This document shows, in pieces, positions 43,619 to 52,504 of a stretch of DNA of 64,000 nucleotides. Under the pieces are notes generated by a model. The model was not told where the DNA came from, ran no database searches, and saw nothing but the letters and a program-made list of their open reading frames with translations. Each line of letters starts with the position of its first letter. The stretch's first letter is position 1. The DNA is from Brachypodium distachyon. Taxonomy: Eukaryota > Streptophyta > Magnoliopsida > Poales > Poaceae. The stretch spans positions 26,328,508 through 26,392,507 of the forward strand of contig NC_016133.3 of the NCBI RefSeq assembly GCF_000005505.3, read 5' to 3'. The position numbers and the translations under genes were made by a program.

Positions 43619-44106
43619 GAGTAAAATACATCACTAGTCCATGAATTCAGCAAAAATGAACATTTTAGTCCACGAACTCGAAAAACACACATTTAAACTT
43701 TTAAACTGGGACTAATGTGTCAATTTAGTCCAAAAACGGTTCAATGTGGTTTACACACGCCACGTGGGGTTCGGCAAGGATTCTGGACTTCTACTCGATT
43801 TTCTTAGTTTGTTTTTTGGAACGGCGTGGTTCTCAGGGCCCCAGGATTACCGTCCAGGCGCGGCCGCCTTGCCCCTCACGGGCATGGTGATTTTGCAAAA
43901 AAAATCCTGTGAAAATCGAGTAGCAGTCCGCGGTCCTAGCCGAAGTTGACGTGGCATCCACATGACGTATTTAAGCCTTGCCAGACTATTTTTGGAATAA
44001 AGTGACACAATAGTCCTAATTTAGGAGTTTAATTGGACGTTTTCCGAGTTCGTGAACTAAAGTGTTCATTTCTGCCGAATTAATGGACTAGTTATGTATT
44101 TAACTC
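43619..44106. mobile_element. Mutator-like MITE with 9-bp target-site duplication
   Basis: The element begins GAGTAAAATACATCACTAGT and ends ACTAGTTATGTATTTAACTC, with inverted similarity continuing for about 60 bases (AATGAACATTTTAGTCCACG and CGTGAACTAAAGTGTTCATT). ATAAACAAA is repeated exactly at 43610-43618 and 44107-44115, a 9-bp duplication typical of Mutator-like elements. A second inner inverted repeat (GGACTTCTACTCGATTTTC and GAAAATCGAGTAGCAGTCC) sits inside. No transposase is encoded. Confidence 0.88.
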
Positions 44107-44115
44107 ATAAACAAA

Positions 44116-45450
44116 TGGGAGCAGCAAGCAGTAGCAAGAGAAAATATTCTTATCTAAGAGAAATCAAGATTGATCCTGCAAACTGCACTATGCAGAGTGC
44201 TAAAGGCTGTTACAAAAAGAGTGGACTTTCTTGTCTGACAAAAGAATAATAAAAACAAGGAAGATGATGACATATACATAGTTCTACATATCACCGGCTT
44301 CTGCTATCACGGAACCTAACGCGCTGCATGTAAAGCAACAAACTCTGTCAGTTGCAAGAAATAGAAATTGCTGCCACTTCTGCCAAGCCTAATATAAGGC
44401 CATCAATAATTTCAGGTTGCTCCTAGATGTAGCAGCATCAACAATCTCAAGTTGCTGAAAATAAAATTGAATCAGGATATGAAGTCCGGAATGATCCACA
44501 CACATACACATGAATCCAACCTGATGCAACAATTTTCTTATAAAACAGTTCCTTCTATTTATAAGTTCATTTGCTCCAAGTGTCTCTTATCATCACATCA
44601 TGATTTTTATGACCGATACTACAAGTTTGCTGCATACCTAACTTGTTGTAGTCTGCAAGCGATAAACTTAGTTGAATGCAATCCAAATTTAATTTTGCAA
44701 CAAGTCATTATTTGAACATTAAGAAGTCAGAAGCATCAGTTATCAGGTACATATGTTTTCAACAGGATCAAGAGGTAAAAATAAAAGGTGCATATTCGTT
44801 GTCATAATTAAGTGGCTCATGCCAAAAGTATACATAACCTGGTCAGATTGAATTGCACGCAGAGAGGTAGTATAAGGTTTGCAATGAGGGGAAAGTTCGT
44901 AAGACAAATGCTAAATCTAAGTGATAGGATACACATTCATGTAAATTGAGAGGTAATTTGCAGTAAAGCTTGAAACGGAACAATTCCTGCATAAAGCATG
45001 AGTATATTTGTGGCTACTACTACCATAAATAAATCCACACCTGATGTGCTTGAGAGTGACGCCGGCAGCTAGGAGCAGCCGTTGGATCTTATAGCACCAG
45101 CTGTCTTTCTTGGTGGTAGAAACACCAGGTGATATTCTTGATAATCATGAATAAGACATTTCAAATATTCTATTGGCAATCAACATGAAATAGCTCGCAT
45201 GGGTCGAGAACTGCAAGTAAATAGTGTAACCTTTTTGGCCTTTTCAGTGTCTGGTCTCTACAGAAATTACTGGGCGGTGACCTATGGAAAATGGTACATA
45301 TCTCTGAATTAGGTTGGTGATATATATACAATGGAAAATTGTACATATCTCTCCATCGGTAGTGGCCACCGACACGACATGATGAGCTTGAACTGTATGA
45401 ATGTGTGTCAGATTGAATCATCAGACAGATTACGAAGATATGGCATATGA
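44116..45450. other. Intergenic, nothing firmly recognised
   Basis: AT-rich sequence with short ORFs only. One small direct repeat, GGAAAAT-GTACATATCTCT, occurs near 45292 and 45332. No domain, MITE or RNA gene was recognised. Confidence 0.5.
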
Positions 45451-45610
45451 ACTTGAAATGTCTGCGCCATTGATAACTGCAGCTGAAGCTTGTTTATTTT
45501 CGTTGGCTTCACGTCGTCTTGCCAGAATATTATCTCTATTGCGTGCATAATATTCTCTGTTCCTCTGATTCTTTAATTCCTTAGCTCGTTCTTAGTCACA
45601 TGCACCAATA
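45451..45610 (-). pseudogene. Fragment resembling the basic repeat region of Helitron-type ORFs
   Basis: The minus strand reads ERAKELKNQRNREYYARNRD then NILARRREANENKQASAAV in one frame, preceded by a stop. Arg/Lys/Glu-rich helical text of the type REYYARNRDxIxxRRRE is familiar from uncharacterised grass proteins. It resembles the repeated N-terminal segment of the Helitron ORF at 51019-51270. The piece is short and flanked by stops, so the assignment is tentative. Confidence 0.3.
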
Positions 45611-46085
45611 TTGCAGGTCAGAAACAATAGCGTTCATTACACTAAAATAATATGAAGCATTTAGTAGGCGCCGGTGGCTATTACTTACCCAAGTCTTGGC
45701 CGTTGCTTATATCTTTGAATGGGGTGGGAGGCCCAATGCGTTTGCGAGATGACACGATAATAGATTCGTTCTCTATCATGTCACAAGCACATGGAAGCCA
45801 AAAAATTGTAGTGCAGTGTACATTAATATATGAAGCTTTACTGTTAACATTAATTCACGTATGGTCTCATTCAGAAAAAAATATTAGTTATAGGCATCCA
45901 ACAAGTAGATTAAGAATCATACATATCCGTGAAGCACTAAAAGGAACAATAAATTTCCATTAAGAATTACACATGGTAAACAAATCAAATTTTCTACCTT
46001 TGAGAGACTACTCTAATACTCTAATTGATATATGTCGAACAACAAAATACATTTGAGAGACTACTCTGTTCAACGCCTGAAACTC
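45611..46085. other. Intergenic, nothing recognised
   Basis: AT-rich sequence containing only short plus-strand ORFs with no recognisable motif. Confidence 0.5.
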
Positions 46086-46086
46086 G

Positions 46087-46650
46087 CTAGTGAATCTGAA
46101 GCAGAAGTCTTTGCGAATTGCGAAAAGGGCAAAACAGAGAAAGGTGAGTGGCAGTGTTAATCACCTGATTCCACGCAAAAAGTCGGCCGGCCGATGAAAA
46201 ATCGGAGGAGGAGGTAGGACTGGGCGACGGCAGGAGCCCTCGAGGCGCGGGGCGGGAGGAGACGTCGGTGAGGGAAACGATGCAGCAATCGCGGCCCCTC
46301 TGTGTGACCCGGCAGCGGGAGCGGGAGGGGCTGGGCGGGGGACGCGGGAGGGAGGCGCCGGCGGGCACGTAGGCAGGGCGAACGACGCGCGGTGGGGGGG
46401 GGCGGGGGGGCGTGGCCATGGGACGGCGGCGGCGGGGGCGCGGGCGGGGCGGATATCGCGGGGGGGCTTGCGGGGGCCGCGGGAGGGCGGCGGCGGGTGC
46501 GCGGGCTGGGTGGAGGCCGCGGGAGGGGCGGCGGCGGGCGGGCGGGCGACGGGAGGGCGTGAAGATGATGAAGAAAAGGGAACACGGGGAGGAAGAACAG
46601 ATCGACGAAGAGGTGAAGAGGTACGTGCGTATCGGTATTTCGGAAGGCAC
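46087..46650 (-). pseudogene. Pro/Arg-rich minus-strand ORF, possible first exon
   Basis: A 187-codon frame on the minus strand is dominated by Pro, Arg, Ala and Ser because of a GC-rich stretch (46240-46560). An internal Met opens MATPPRPPPPRVVRPAYVPAG and the frame continues CRVTQRGRDCCIVSLTD and SSSDFSSAGRLFAWNQ. There a plausible splice donor (CAG|GTGATT) occurs at about 46166. No family is recognised, and the opposite strand gives equally long frames. It could be a captured first exon or a 5' UTR. Confidence 0.3.
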
Positions 46651-46659
46651 AGCAGAGTC

Positions 46660-47163
46660 GGGTATTAATTATTTGCTAAACACACACAACAAAAATATTA
46701 GCAAGGTAAACGGTAGTTGTTAGAGCTGATAAATGGACCTAATTGATTGTTAATTGTGAGGTATAAAAGTTTTGTGTACGTTTTGTGGGGATATAGAAAT
46801 GAATGTGTTGGTGCCTTAGTAGAGACTAGGACAAATGAGGAGATATATTTTGTGACAAACTCAAATCTCTTTTCTTTTTTTGACCAAATGTGACAAACTC
46901 AAATCTCAACACGACGTTACCGAAGTGAGTTAGTCAGTGCGTGATGATTATGTATTTTTTGGGGAGCTAATTGACGCGTGTGGGAAAGGAGAAGGCGTGG
47001 CTTGAGGTTCGTTCGTGTGGAGCGGAATCGGCGGACAAAAGCCAAACAATCTTATCGCTAATATATATGCAGGAATCTTTTTCGCCATCCGAGTTTTCAC
47101 CGGAACCTCCAGCACCTCACTCCATGCATCCACCTTCTGACGTGGTGAAGAAGAACCATGGGC
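46660..47163. other. Region downstream of the Helitron ORF
   Basis: About 0.5 kb without a supported gene. CAAATGTGACAAACTCAAATCTC repeats the earlier GTGACAAACTCAAATCTC some 40 bp upstream (about 46854 and 46892). I looked for a Helitron 3' end (CTRR after a GC hairpin) and did not find one. Confidence 0.45.
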
Positions 47164-48339
47164 TTAACGACTACGACGTCGAGCTAGCAACCATGACGTT
47201 GCACCGGTGGGGGAACACGTCGGCGAGCAGCCTCTGGTACGTGCTGTCGTACATGTGGGTGAAGAGCAGCCTCCGTCAACTTCCAATATCTTATCGAAGG
47301 CGAACCTTTGCTCAAGGTTGAGGGACGATGCCAAGTATGCCTCATCATGGTCTACCTCAATCATGGATTCCTTGATGATTTCCCTAACCTCTCCACCAGT
47401 GGCATCGTATGACTCGTCAATTGTGGGAAGAGGGTACGATGCTATGTCTTTCCCCATTGACTGCAACATGTCCCTAATTTCATGCAATACCATCTGCTCT
47501 ACTTCATATGGGCACGTGTGTGACCGCCGATAGTCATCCGACATCGCCTCCAGGTGCCTATCCCACAACCCATGCACGTCGCTAGGCTCACAAAAGACTA
47601 AGATTGTTGCGAAAAGCCTCCGAAGTGCGGATGGCATCTGAAATACCTCAGCCTCCATAAGGCATTCGTCGATGGTGTCGTCAGCCTCAATAAGTCCTCT
47701 CCTTTCAGAAGCCTCACGAAAGCTTGGACATGCAAAGCCATCGACTGTCCTGGGGTCTTCGAAGGACGTTGCACCTGTAACATGGTTAAGGAGCACCCGG
47801 AGATAATACCGCTCCCCCTCGGCTGGGTGTGCTGAGACGATTCTTCCAACCTGGAAGCGTTGGGTCCTCTCTTTCCATACCTTTCTGCCGGCATGCCACA
47901 CAAATGCCATCGGGAAATCCCTATACAACAGTTCTCGAGCACGCGGATATTTCTTGTTTGCCTCAAAATATTCCGTTAGCATTGTCCTCGAGGCACCATG
48001 CCGAGCGATGACTTCATTTAGATCCTCCCCCACATTGAATGAGACCATGTGCATGTTTGGAAGGTGAAGTTGCAATTGTCTAACGGATGGCAAGATCTCG
48101 CTAAGATCAAAGCTATAGATCCTCCACAATGCCTCTGGTGGAGTAACCCACCTTGCATCCCTATATTGCTTGATCTCATCAAGGTTGTCATTACCATCGA
48201 TCACGTCGACAGAAACCGAAGCCCGGTCATGGCCCTTGTAGATATACTTAAATAGGTACTTCACGGCCTTGATGCTCGAGCACACCTCAACATTGATGTG
48301 GCAGTTGTACCTCCTCAGAAGGTAAGGGTTGTATGGCAC
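47164..48339 (-). pseudogene. Helitron Rep/helicase ORF: Rep tyrosine part and helicase start
   Basis: The 391-codon frame begins VVPYNPYLLRRYNCHINVEV-like text and has KAVKYLFKYIYKGHDRA at residues 24-40. The YxxxY pair is the two-tyrosine catalytic centre of Helitron Rep proteins, which cleave and join single strands during rolling-circle transposition. It continues EALWRIYSFDLSEILPSV, VWHAGRKVWKERTQRFQVG, LLNHVTGATSFEDPRTVDG and LWDRHLEAMSDDYRR, all usual in this family. The helicase normally starts LNxEQRxAFDxI and then has the Walker A GxGGTGKT. Here LNLEQRFAFDKILE is present, but the sequence then changes to unrelated text and stops. Confidence 0.9.
47169..47275 (-). other. Foreign coding-like segment fused at the Helitron helicase break
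   Basis: In the frame one base off from the Helitron ORF, the minus strand reads RRLLFTHMYDSTYQRLLADV, followed by FPHRCNVMVASSTS and TAG. The residues look like an amphipathic helix with a natural C-terminus and are unlike any part of a Helitron helicase. I do not recognise the source protein. It may be a 3' exon captured by the Helitron, or flanking DNA reached by a deletion. Confidence 0.35.
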
Positions 48340-48441
48340 AACCCAACTGTTGTCCAGCGTCCGCCCTCAAACCTGAGCGCAACGACCATCATCGCATGTT
48401 CAATACACAGGGTATGAATCCTTCCTTTGATGGTAGTCGGG

Positions 48442-48861
48442 TTAAAAGGACGTGGATATTTGTTTCTTGCAATCTCCGTCCTGCATGCACACATTCTTGG
48501 GATTTAGGATCCCACAAGGCCCATGCGTCATGTGTTTGACGACCATCGAGTATAGCTCTGGATATTTTTGTTTATCTGGGAGCTCAGCTGAGATGAGACA
48601 GTGATACTGCTCCGGAACTAAGAGCTTGTACCCAGACTCCATGATAAGGAGGAAGTGAGCATGTGGAAGTCCCCTCTTCTGGAATTCAACGACATAGACA
48701 TATGCAATCACTTTGCCGAGGATGTGCTTTTTAAATAGTTGCTTCTTTAGGTCCTCTAGCTTGGCTCTAAAGACCCGAACGATGAGATCAGGATGATCCT
48801 GAGGTGTCTGTCCAGGTTCAAGCTCACGGGTTATCTCTTCCCAATTGGGGTTGCATGTCAT
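48442..48861 (-). pseudogene. Helitron Rep: HUH motif segment
   Basis: The frame starts MTCNPNWEEITREL and contains EFQKRGLPHAHFLLI with the HUH-type HxH at residues 67-69 (about 48661). This is the metal-binding site of the Rep nuclease. VKHMTHGPCGILNPKNVCMQ and DGDCKKQ follow, as in other plant Helitrons. A frameshift after about 48445 separates it from the tyrosine part at 48339, where the text would continue toward WVVPYNPYLL. Upstream, a stop and frame changes separate it from 49030-49212. Confidence 0.9.
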
Positions 48862-49029
48862 TGTTAGGAATATGTCCGGCTTTCCATACTTCTAAACCAA
48901 GGCCATAGCATCCATAAACCTTCGCTTCATATCTCTCTTTCCCCCGATGAATTTTGCTGGGAGTATCGTCCTTTTACCCACCGCATCCGCACGATTTTCC
49001 CCAGCATGTATGCTATCAACAACGCCCTT

Positions 49030-49212
49030 CTAAAGATCAGCTCGTAGCTCCTTCTGGTGATCTCTGATGTAGTCTAACCTTGCACCCTCCACCTTCATGT
49101 ACATGTCAACCACATGTTGCTGGAATAGACGCTTGCCATACAATACAGCATTGAATATCCCTTGACGCATCTGGAATTTGTAACAGTAATAGTCTCTAAG
49201 AGAGACACACAA
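49030..49212 (-). pseudogene. Helitron ORF segment (upstream of HUH)
   Basis: The frame reads RDYYCYKFQMRQGIFNAVL, GKRLFQQHVVDMYMKVEG, then RLDYIRDHQKELRADL and a stop. This is the standard Helitron_like_N block (of the form REYYAYxLQxR ... LFQQYxVDxYxxIExxRL) in plant Helitron proteins. The following LYKGVVDS-type text is present in shifted frames up to 48900. Confidence 0.85.
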
Positions 49213-49301
49213 GCGGGTATTGATATCTATGGCAAAAGCAGGAGTGAGACAACATTACGTGGTACAATTCATAGTCAAAAGAGAAACATTGATCGAGAAT
49301 G

Positions 49302-50206
49302 CTAACCTAGATCCTCAGTTTCAATGTCATTGGAACGGAGCACCTCTTCCAAGGACATGCCTTCCTTTGGGATTTGGGTATGCCAACCAAGCTCCCCTCT
49401 CGGAAAAAAAAGGGGGTACGACAATGGGTCATAGCATCCGTAAAATGGTTTTATGCCATATTTCACATTGTTGTTCCCGTAGAGGACAACACTGCGATCA
49501 AACTTCTTGATAAGGTCATTCCCCTCACCCACATAGCAGCTACCTCTGATGACAACGGAACATTATATGTCCGTTGGTCCATCATCGGGTCGGTGTTCAG
49601 AGAGATACGGTACTCCTGGAGGTCATTGGCTTGGCCCAGACTCCTAAATGTTTTGGAGTAGGGGTTGTCCCTGAGAATTTCAACCAGCCTTCTAATGACC
49701 TCCTGGTCGAGGCTAGGGGAGTGGCGGAACCGATGTTGCAAGCTGGGATCATCATCATAAAAATAAAACTCCAGATGGCCCAGACTTGATTCGCTAGGAC
49801 CAAATGAATATATGTTGTGGTACATTTGCCTGTGCGCCCGAAAAGTGTACACCCGTGACCTCATGTTTGAATAATTGTTATCAAGGCTTACGCCAAGGGT
49901 GGTGAAGGAAAAGTGTCCATTAAAGAACCTAATGTTGTCTCGAAAATGCCTTGCATCGGGATCTAAGCTTGACCAAAGCCTCCGGAGTTCTGCAGGGTGT
50001 TCTGGGTGCGCTAGCCTGATTTTTCCACCTCGACAGCAAATTGACTTCGGCTCATATTCAAACCTCTTTGCACCGCAATGCTTGCAATCGTCCACATGCT
50101 TCGACATGTGTGTTCTATCCAGAATATTTGAGTAGACATGTTCATAAGGATCAAGGACACTGGAGCCAGCAAGAGAGGTGTCTGCTAGCTCACTTGGGTC
50201 TACCAC
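49302..50206 (-). pseudogene. Helitron ORF: N-terminal zinc-ribbon and pre-Rep region
   Basis: The frame from 50206 contains VDDCKHCGAKRFEYEPKSIC and then RGGKIRLAHPE, a CxxC...CC metal-binding pattern found at the start of plant Helitron Rep proteins. It continues HFRDNIRFFNGHFSFTTLGV, RVYTFRAHRQMYHNIYS, VIRRLVEILRDNPYSKTFR and EYRISLNTDPMMDQRTYN. The next frame (49532-49302) gives SVVLYGNNNVKYGIKPFY and CYDPLSYPLFFPRGELGW, again standard for the family. One frameshift near 49500 joins the two. Confidence 0.88.
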
Positions 50207-50223
50207 GTCAAAAATGTCCTCGC

Positions 50224-50919
50224 CTATTTTTCATTGTTAAATTGAACCATTATATGTTTATAGAAAGGTAGCTGCACGATATTACATGGTTTGCTCGCTA
50301 TTATCTTAACATCAGAATTACCTTCGCCAGCAAACATATAGTACTCTGCGTCCATCTCCTCTTCTGGGATGGTGTCCTCATCCATGGCATCTTTAAGGAA
50401 GTTATCCAGATCAACTGCAATTTGGTTGTGCAAGTACATAATTCAACATATATTTAGACCGAAAATGTGAACATATGTGGAAATTATACCATCGGTTCCA
50501 ATGGTGAACGTCGGCATGCTCGACGGTGGGTTGGCTGTTGGTGAAGTACCTGGCTCGGGGGTGGTGTCGTCATTCATGACATCCTCAAGGAGGGTTCCCA
50601 GAGCACCTATATGTGGATGAACAGGTAAAAAATGGTACATATATTGAAACAGAAAACTGGAAACATGGATAGAAACTTTGCAGCCATTTCCAACGATGGA
50701 TGCCGGTGTGATCGGAGATGGATTAGCCACAAGTGAAGCGCTCGGCTCGAGGATGGTGTCAACATCCATGACATCTTCAAGCACAGTACCTAGAGCACAT
50801 GTATTGAGCATGTAGATAATGAAACTTATCTCTAACATAAGAAGTTGAACATAGATGTGAACTTTACTACCATTTGCACTGGTAGATGCAGGCGAAGAAC
50901 CTAGCTTAGGGCAGCACAT
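50224..50919 (-). pseudogene. Helitron ORF: duplicated acidic exon-like units
   Basis: Two similar units appear on the minus strand. One near 50806-50681 reads GTVLEDVMDVDTILEPSAS followed by LVANPSPITPASIVGNG. One near 50616-50489 reads GTLLEDVMNDDTTPEPGTS followed by PTANPPSSMPTFTIGTDG. A partial third is at 50910-50870, and a diverged relative (DLDNFLKDAMDEDTIPEEEM) at 50410-50340. Spacing is about 190 bp, each unit separated by AT-rich intron-like sequence. This looks like exon duplication in the N-terminal region of the Helitron ORF. Confidence 0.55.
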
Positions 50920-51018
50920 TGCGATTGATTCAGCACACGGGGTGTCTCACCTAATTGTGTAGCTTGCCTTACGTTGATCTAGCAATGCATGCCTCTTCTC
51001 GGGTGGTAAACTTTGTCT

Positions 51019-51270
51019 TCATGCTCTCCGACGTGCATTCTTATCTTCTCTTTCCTCCGGTGATAAACTCTGCATCTGATTTCTTCGGCGAGCATTAATC
51101 TCTTCCCTAACCTCAGGTGTCATACTTTGTCGGCGTGCCCTTTGACAGTCCTGCTTGGCTTTCCTTTGCTCTGGTGTAAGGCTAGCATAGCGAGCGGAAT
51201 CGTATGAACGCTTTCTTCCTGGAATAATCCCATGAGACATGACTTTGATAATTAGTGGGTTTATACACAT
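51019..51270 (-). pseudogene. Helitron ORF: N-terminal basic repeats
   Basis: The frame reads RYASLTPEQRKAKQDCQRAR, RQSMTPEVREEINARRRN and QMQSLSPEEREDKNARRRA, with RQSLPPEKRHALLDQR continuing after a stop. These are near-repeats of about 18 residues of the form SLTPEEREEKNARRR. Such Arg/Glu-rich helical repeats precede the Rep part in many plant Helitron proteins. The start MSHGIIPGRKRS may be close to the true N-terminus. Confidence 0.65.
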
Positions 51271-52296
51271 AATTAATTATAAGAAAATGTCGCACAAACA
51301 TACACAATTAAAGAACAGTATCCTTTGAGCTTTATCCTTCTTCCAATGTGGCAATTGATGTTAGGGCACTGCAAGTAGGAAATATTGCTAGTTGGGTCGG
51401 TACATCTCCGTCGTCCGAGGAAGAATCAGTAAAGTTTCTGGTATTTGATGGCTCACGTATGGACAAGCATGTTGAACTACGGCATGCACCACTTGGACAC
51501 GATTTTTTTGTTTTCTCATGTTCATGCACTACCACCACAATATTCCAAAGTAAATCGTGAAATCTTATCTTATTTTAAAGAATAACGTGAATATACTGTT
51601 CTTCATAAGTTTAAGGGGTGAGGTAAGGACCTTGCTTTCCCTTAATGGTGTATTGGCTTGGACGCCGTGGCATTTCGCAAACAACCCTTTACTCAAAAAA
51701 AATATCAGCTAAATACAGCTCCTGCAGCATATAAAATAAGGTTGAGCTTTTTCATGTTATAGTATAGCAACACTATATACTTGCAGGCTTGTAAAGCAAC
51801 ATATAAGAAGCCTCGTACAACATCTAGATTGACTCAATATTCTTTCACATGTGAGCAATAATGAAAAAACATGAATCTGAAGTTCCCACCAAATGGTAGT
51901 AAGAAATCTCTCCTGATCTTGAGTTGTTATTTTTATGTTGTGAGGTCAATGTTCTTGTCAACTTAACTTCTGACCTCGTTGGCATTCCTGCCACATGTCA
52001 AACTTGCTCTGCGCATCGTCTCGCTAACTGTGCAAAGATAAGGCCCGCCGCACTGTTGGCATGCCTTTTGAGGCGTGCGTGTTGTCTCGTCGGTCAGGTC
52101 ACTAAGAGCCCGTTTTTTGAAATCCGACCGTTGCCCTGTCTCCTCATATCTCGGCCGGATCCACTACGCCACGTCGCATAGCAACCGCGCGGGTACCGCA
52201 AATAGGGGAAACGCCCCCACGATTACGACGCTATTATGCCGTTGGCCGCGGGGACCGTGGGCGCGTAAAATCCGCGGCCCACGATCGCCCTCGGGC
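51271..52296. other. Region between the Helitron ORF and the element-4 antisense ORF
   Basis: The part up to about 51560 has short frames on both strands that may belong to the Helitron leader. From about 51960 the sequence becomes GC-rich and reads into the promoter of the element-4 antisense ORF. I could not place the Helitron 5' end or a 3' LTR for element 4 here with confidence. Confidence 0.45.
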
Positions 52297-52305
52297 TTTA
52301 AATAG
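52297..52305 (+). promoter_or_regulatory. TATA box of the element-4 antisense ORF
   Basis: TTTAAATAG lies within GGGCTTTAAATAGGGGAG, about 200 bp upstream of the MASSSQ start at 52505. It is in a GC-rich setting and in the orientation needed to transcribe the antisense ORF. Confidence 0.55.
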
Positions 52306-52504
52306 GGGAGAAGGGGTGAAACCCTTTCCACTTCTTCCCCGAGCCCTAGCCACCTTGCTGCTTCCGCGCGCCTTAGAGCTCTTCGCCCTCTTCGCCGCCG
52401 CGCCTTCGACGCCAAAGCTCACCGTCGCCTCCAAGCGCGCGTCTCCGCCGCCACCTTCTTACTCGCCACCAACATCCCCGCCGCTTTCTCATCGGAGTAT
52501 TTCT

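Noticed and set aside
46388..46560. Possible G-quadruplex or CpG island promoter
   Set aside because: G runs are present, but nothing identifies a transcript start and the flanking gene is not recognised.
46660..47160. Helitron 3' end expected left of the Rep ORF
   Set aside because: No GC-rich hairpin followed by CTRR is visible on the minus strand, so the end is missing or further away.
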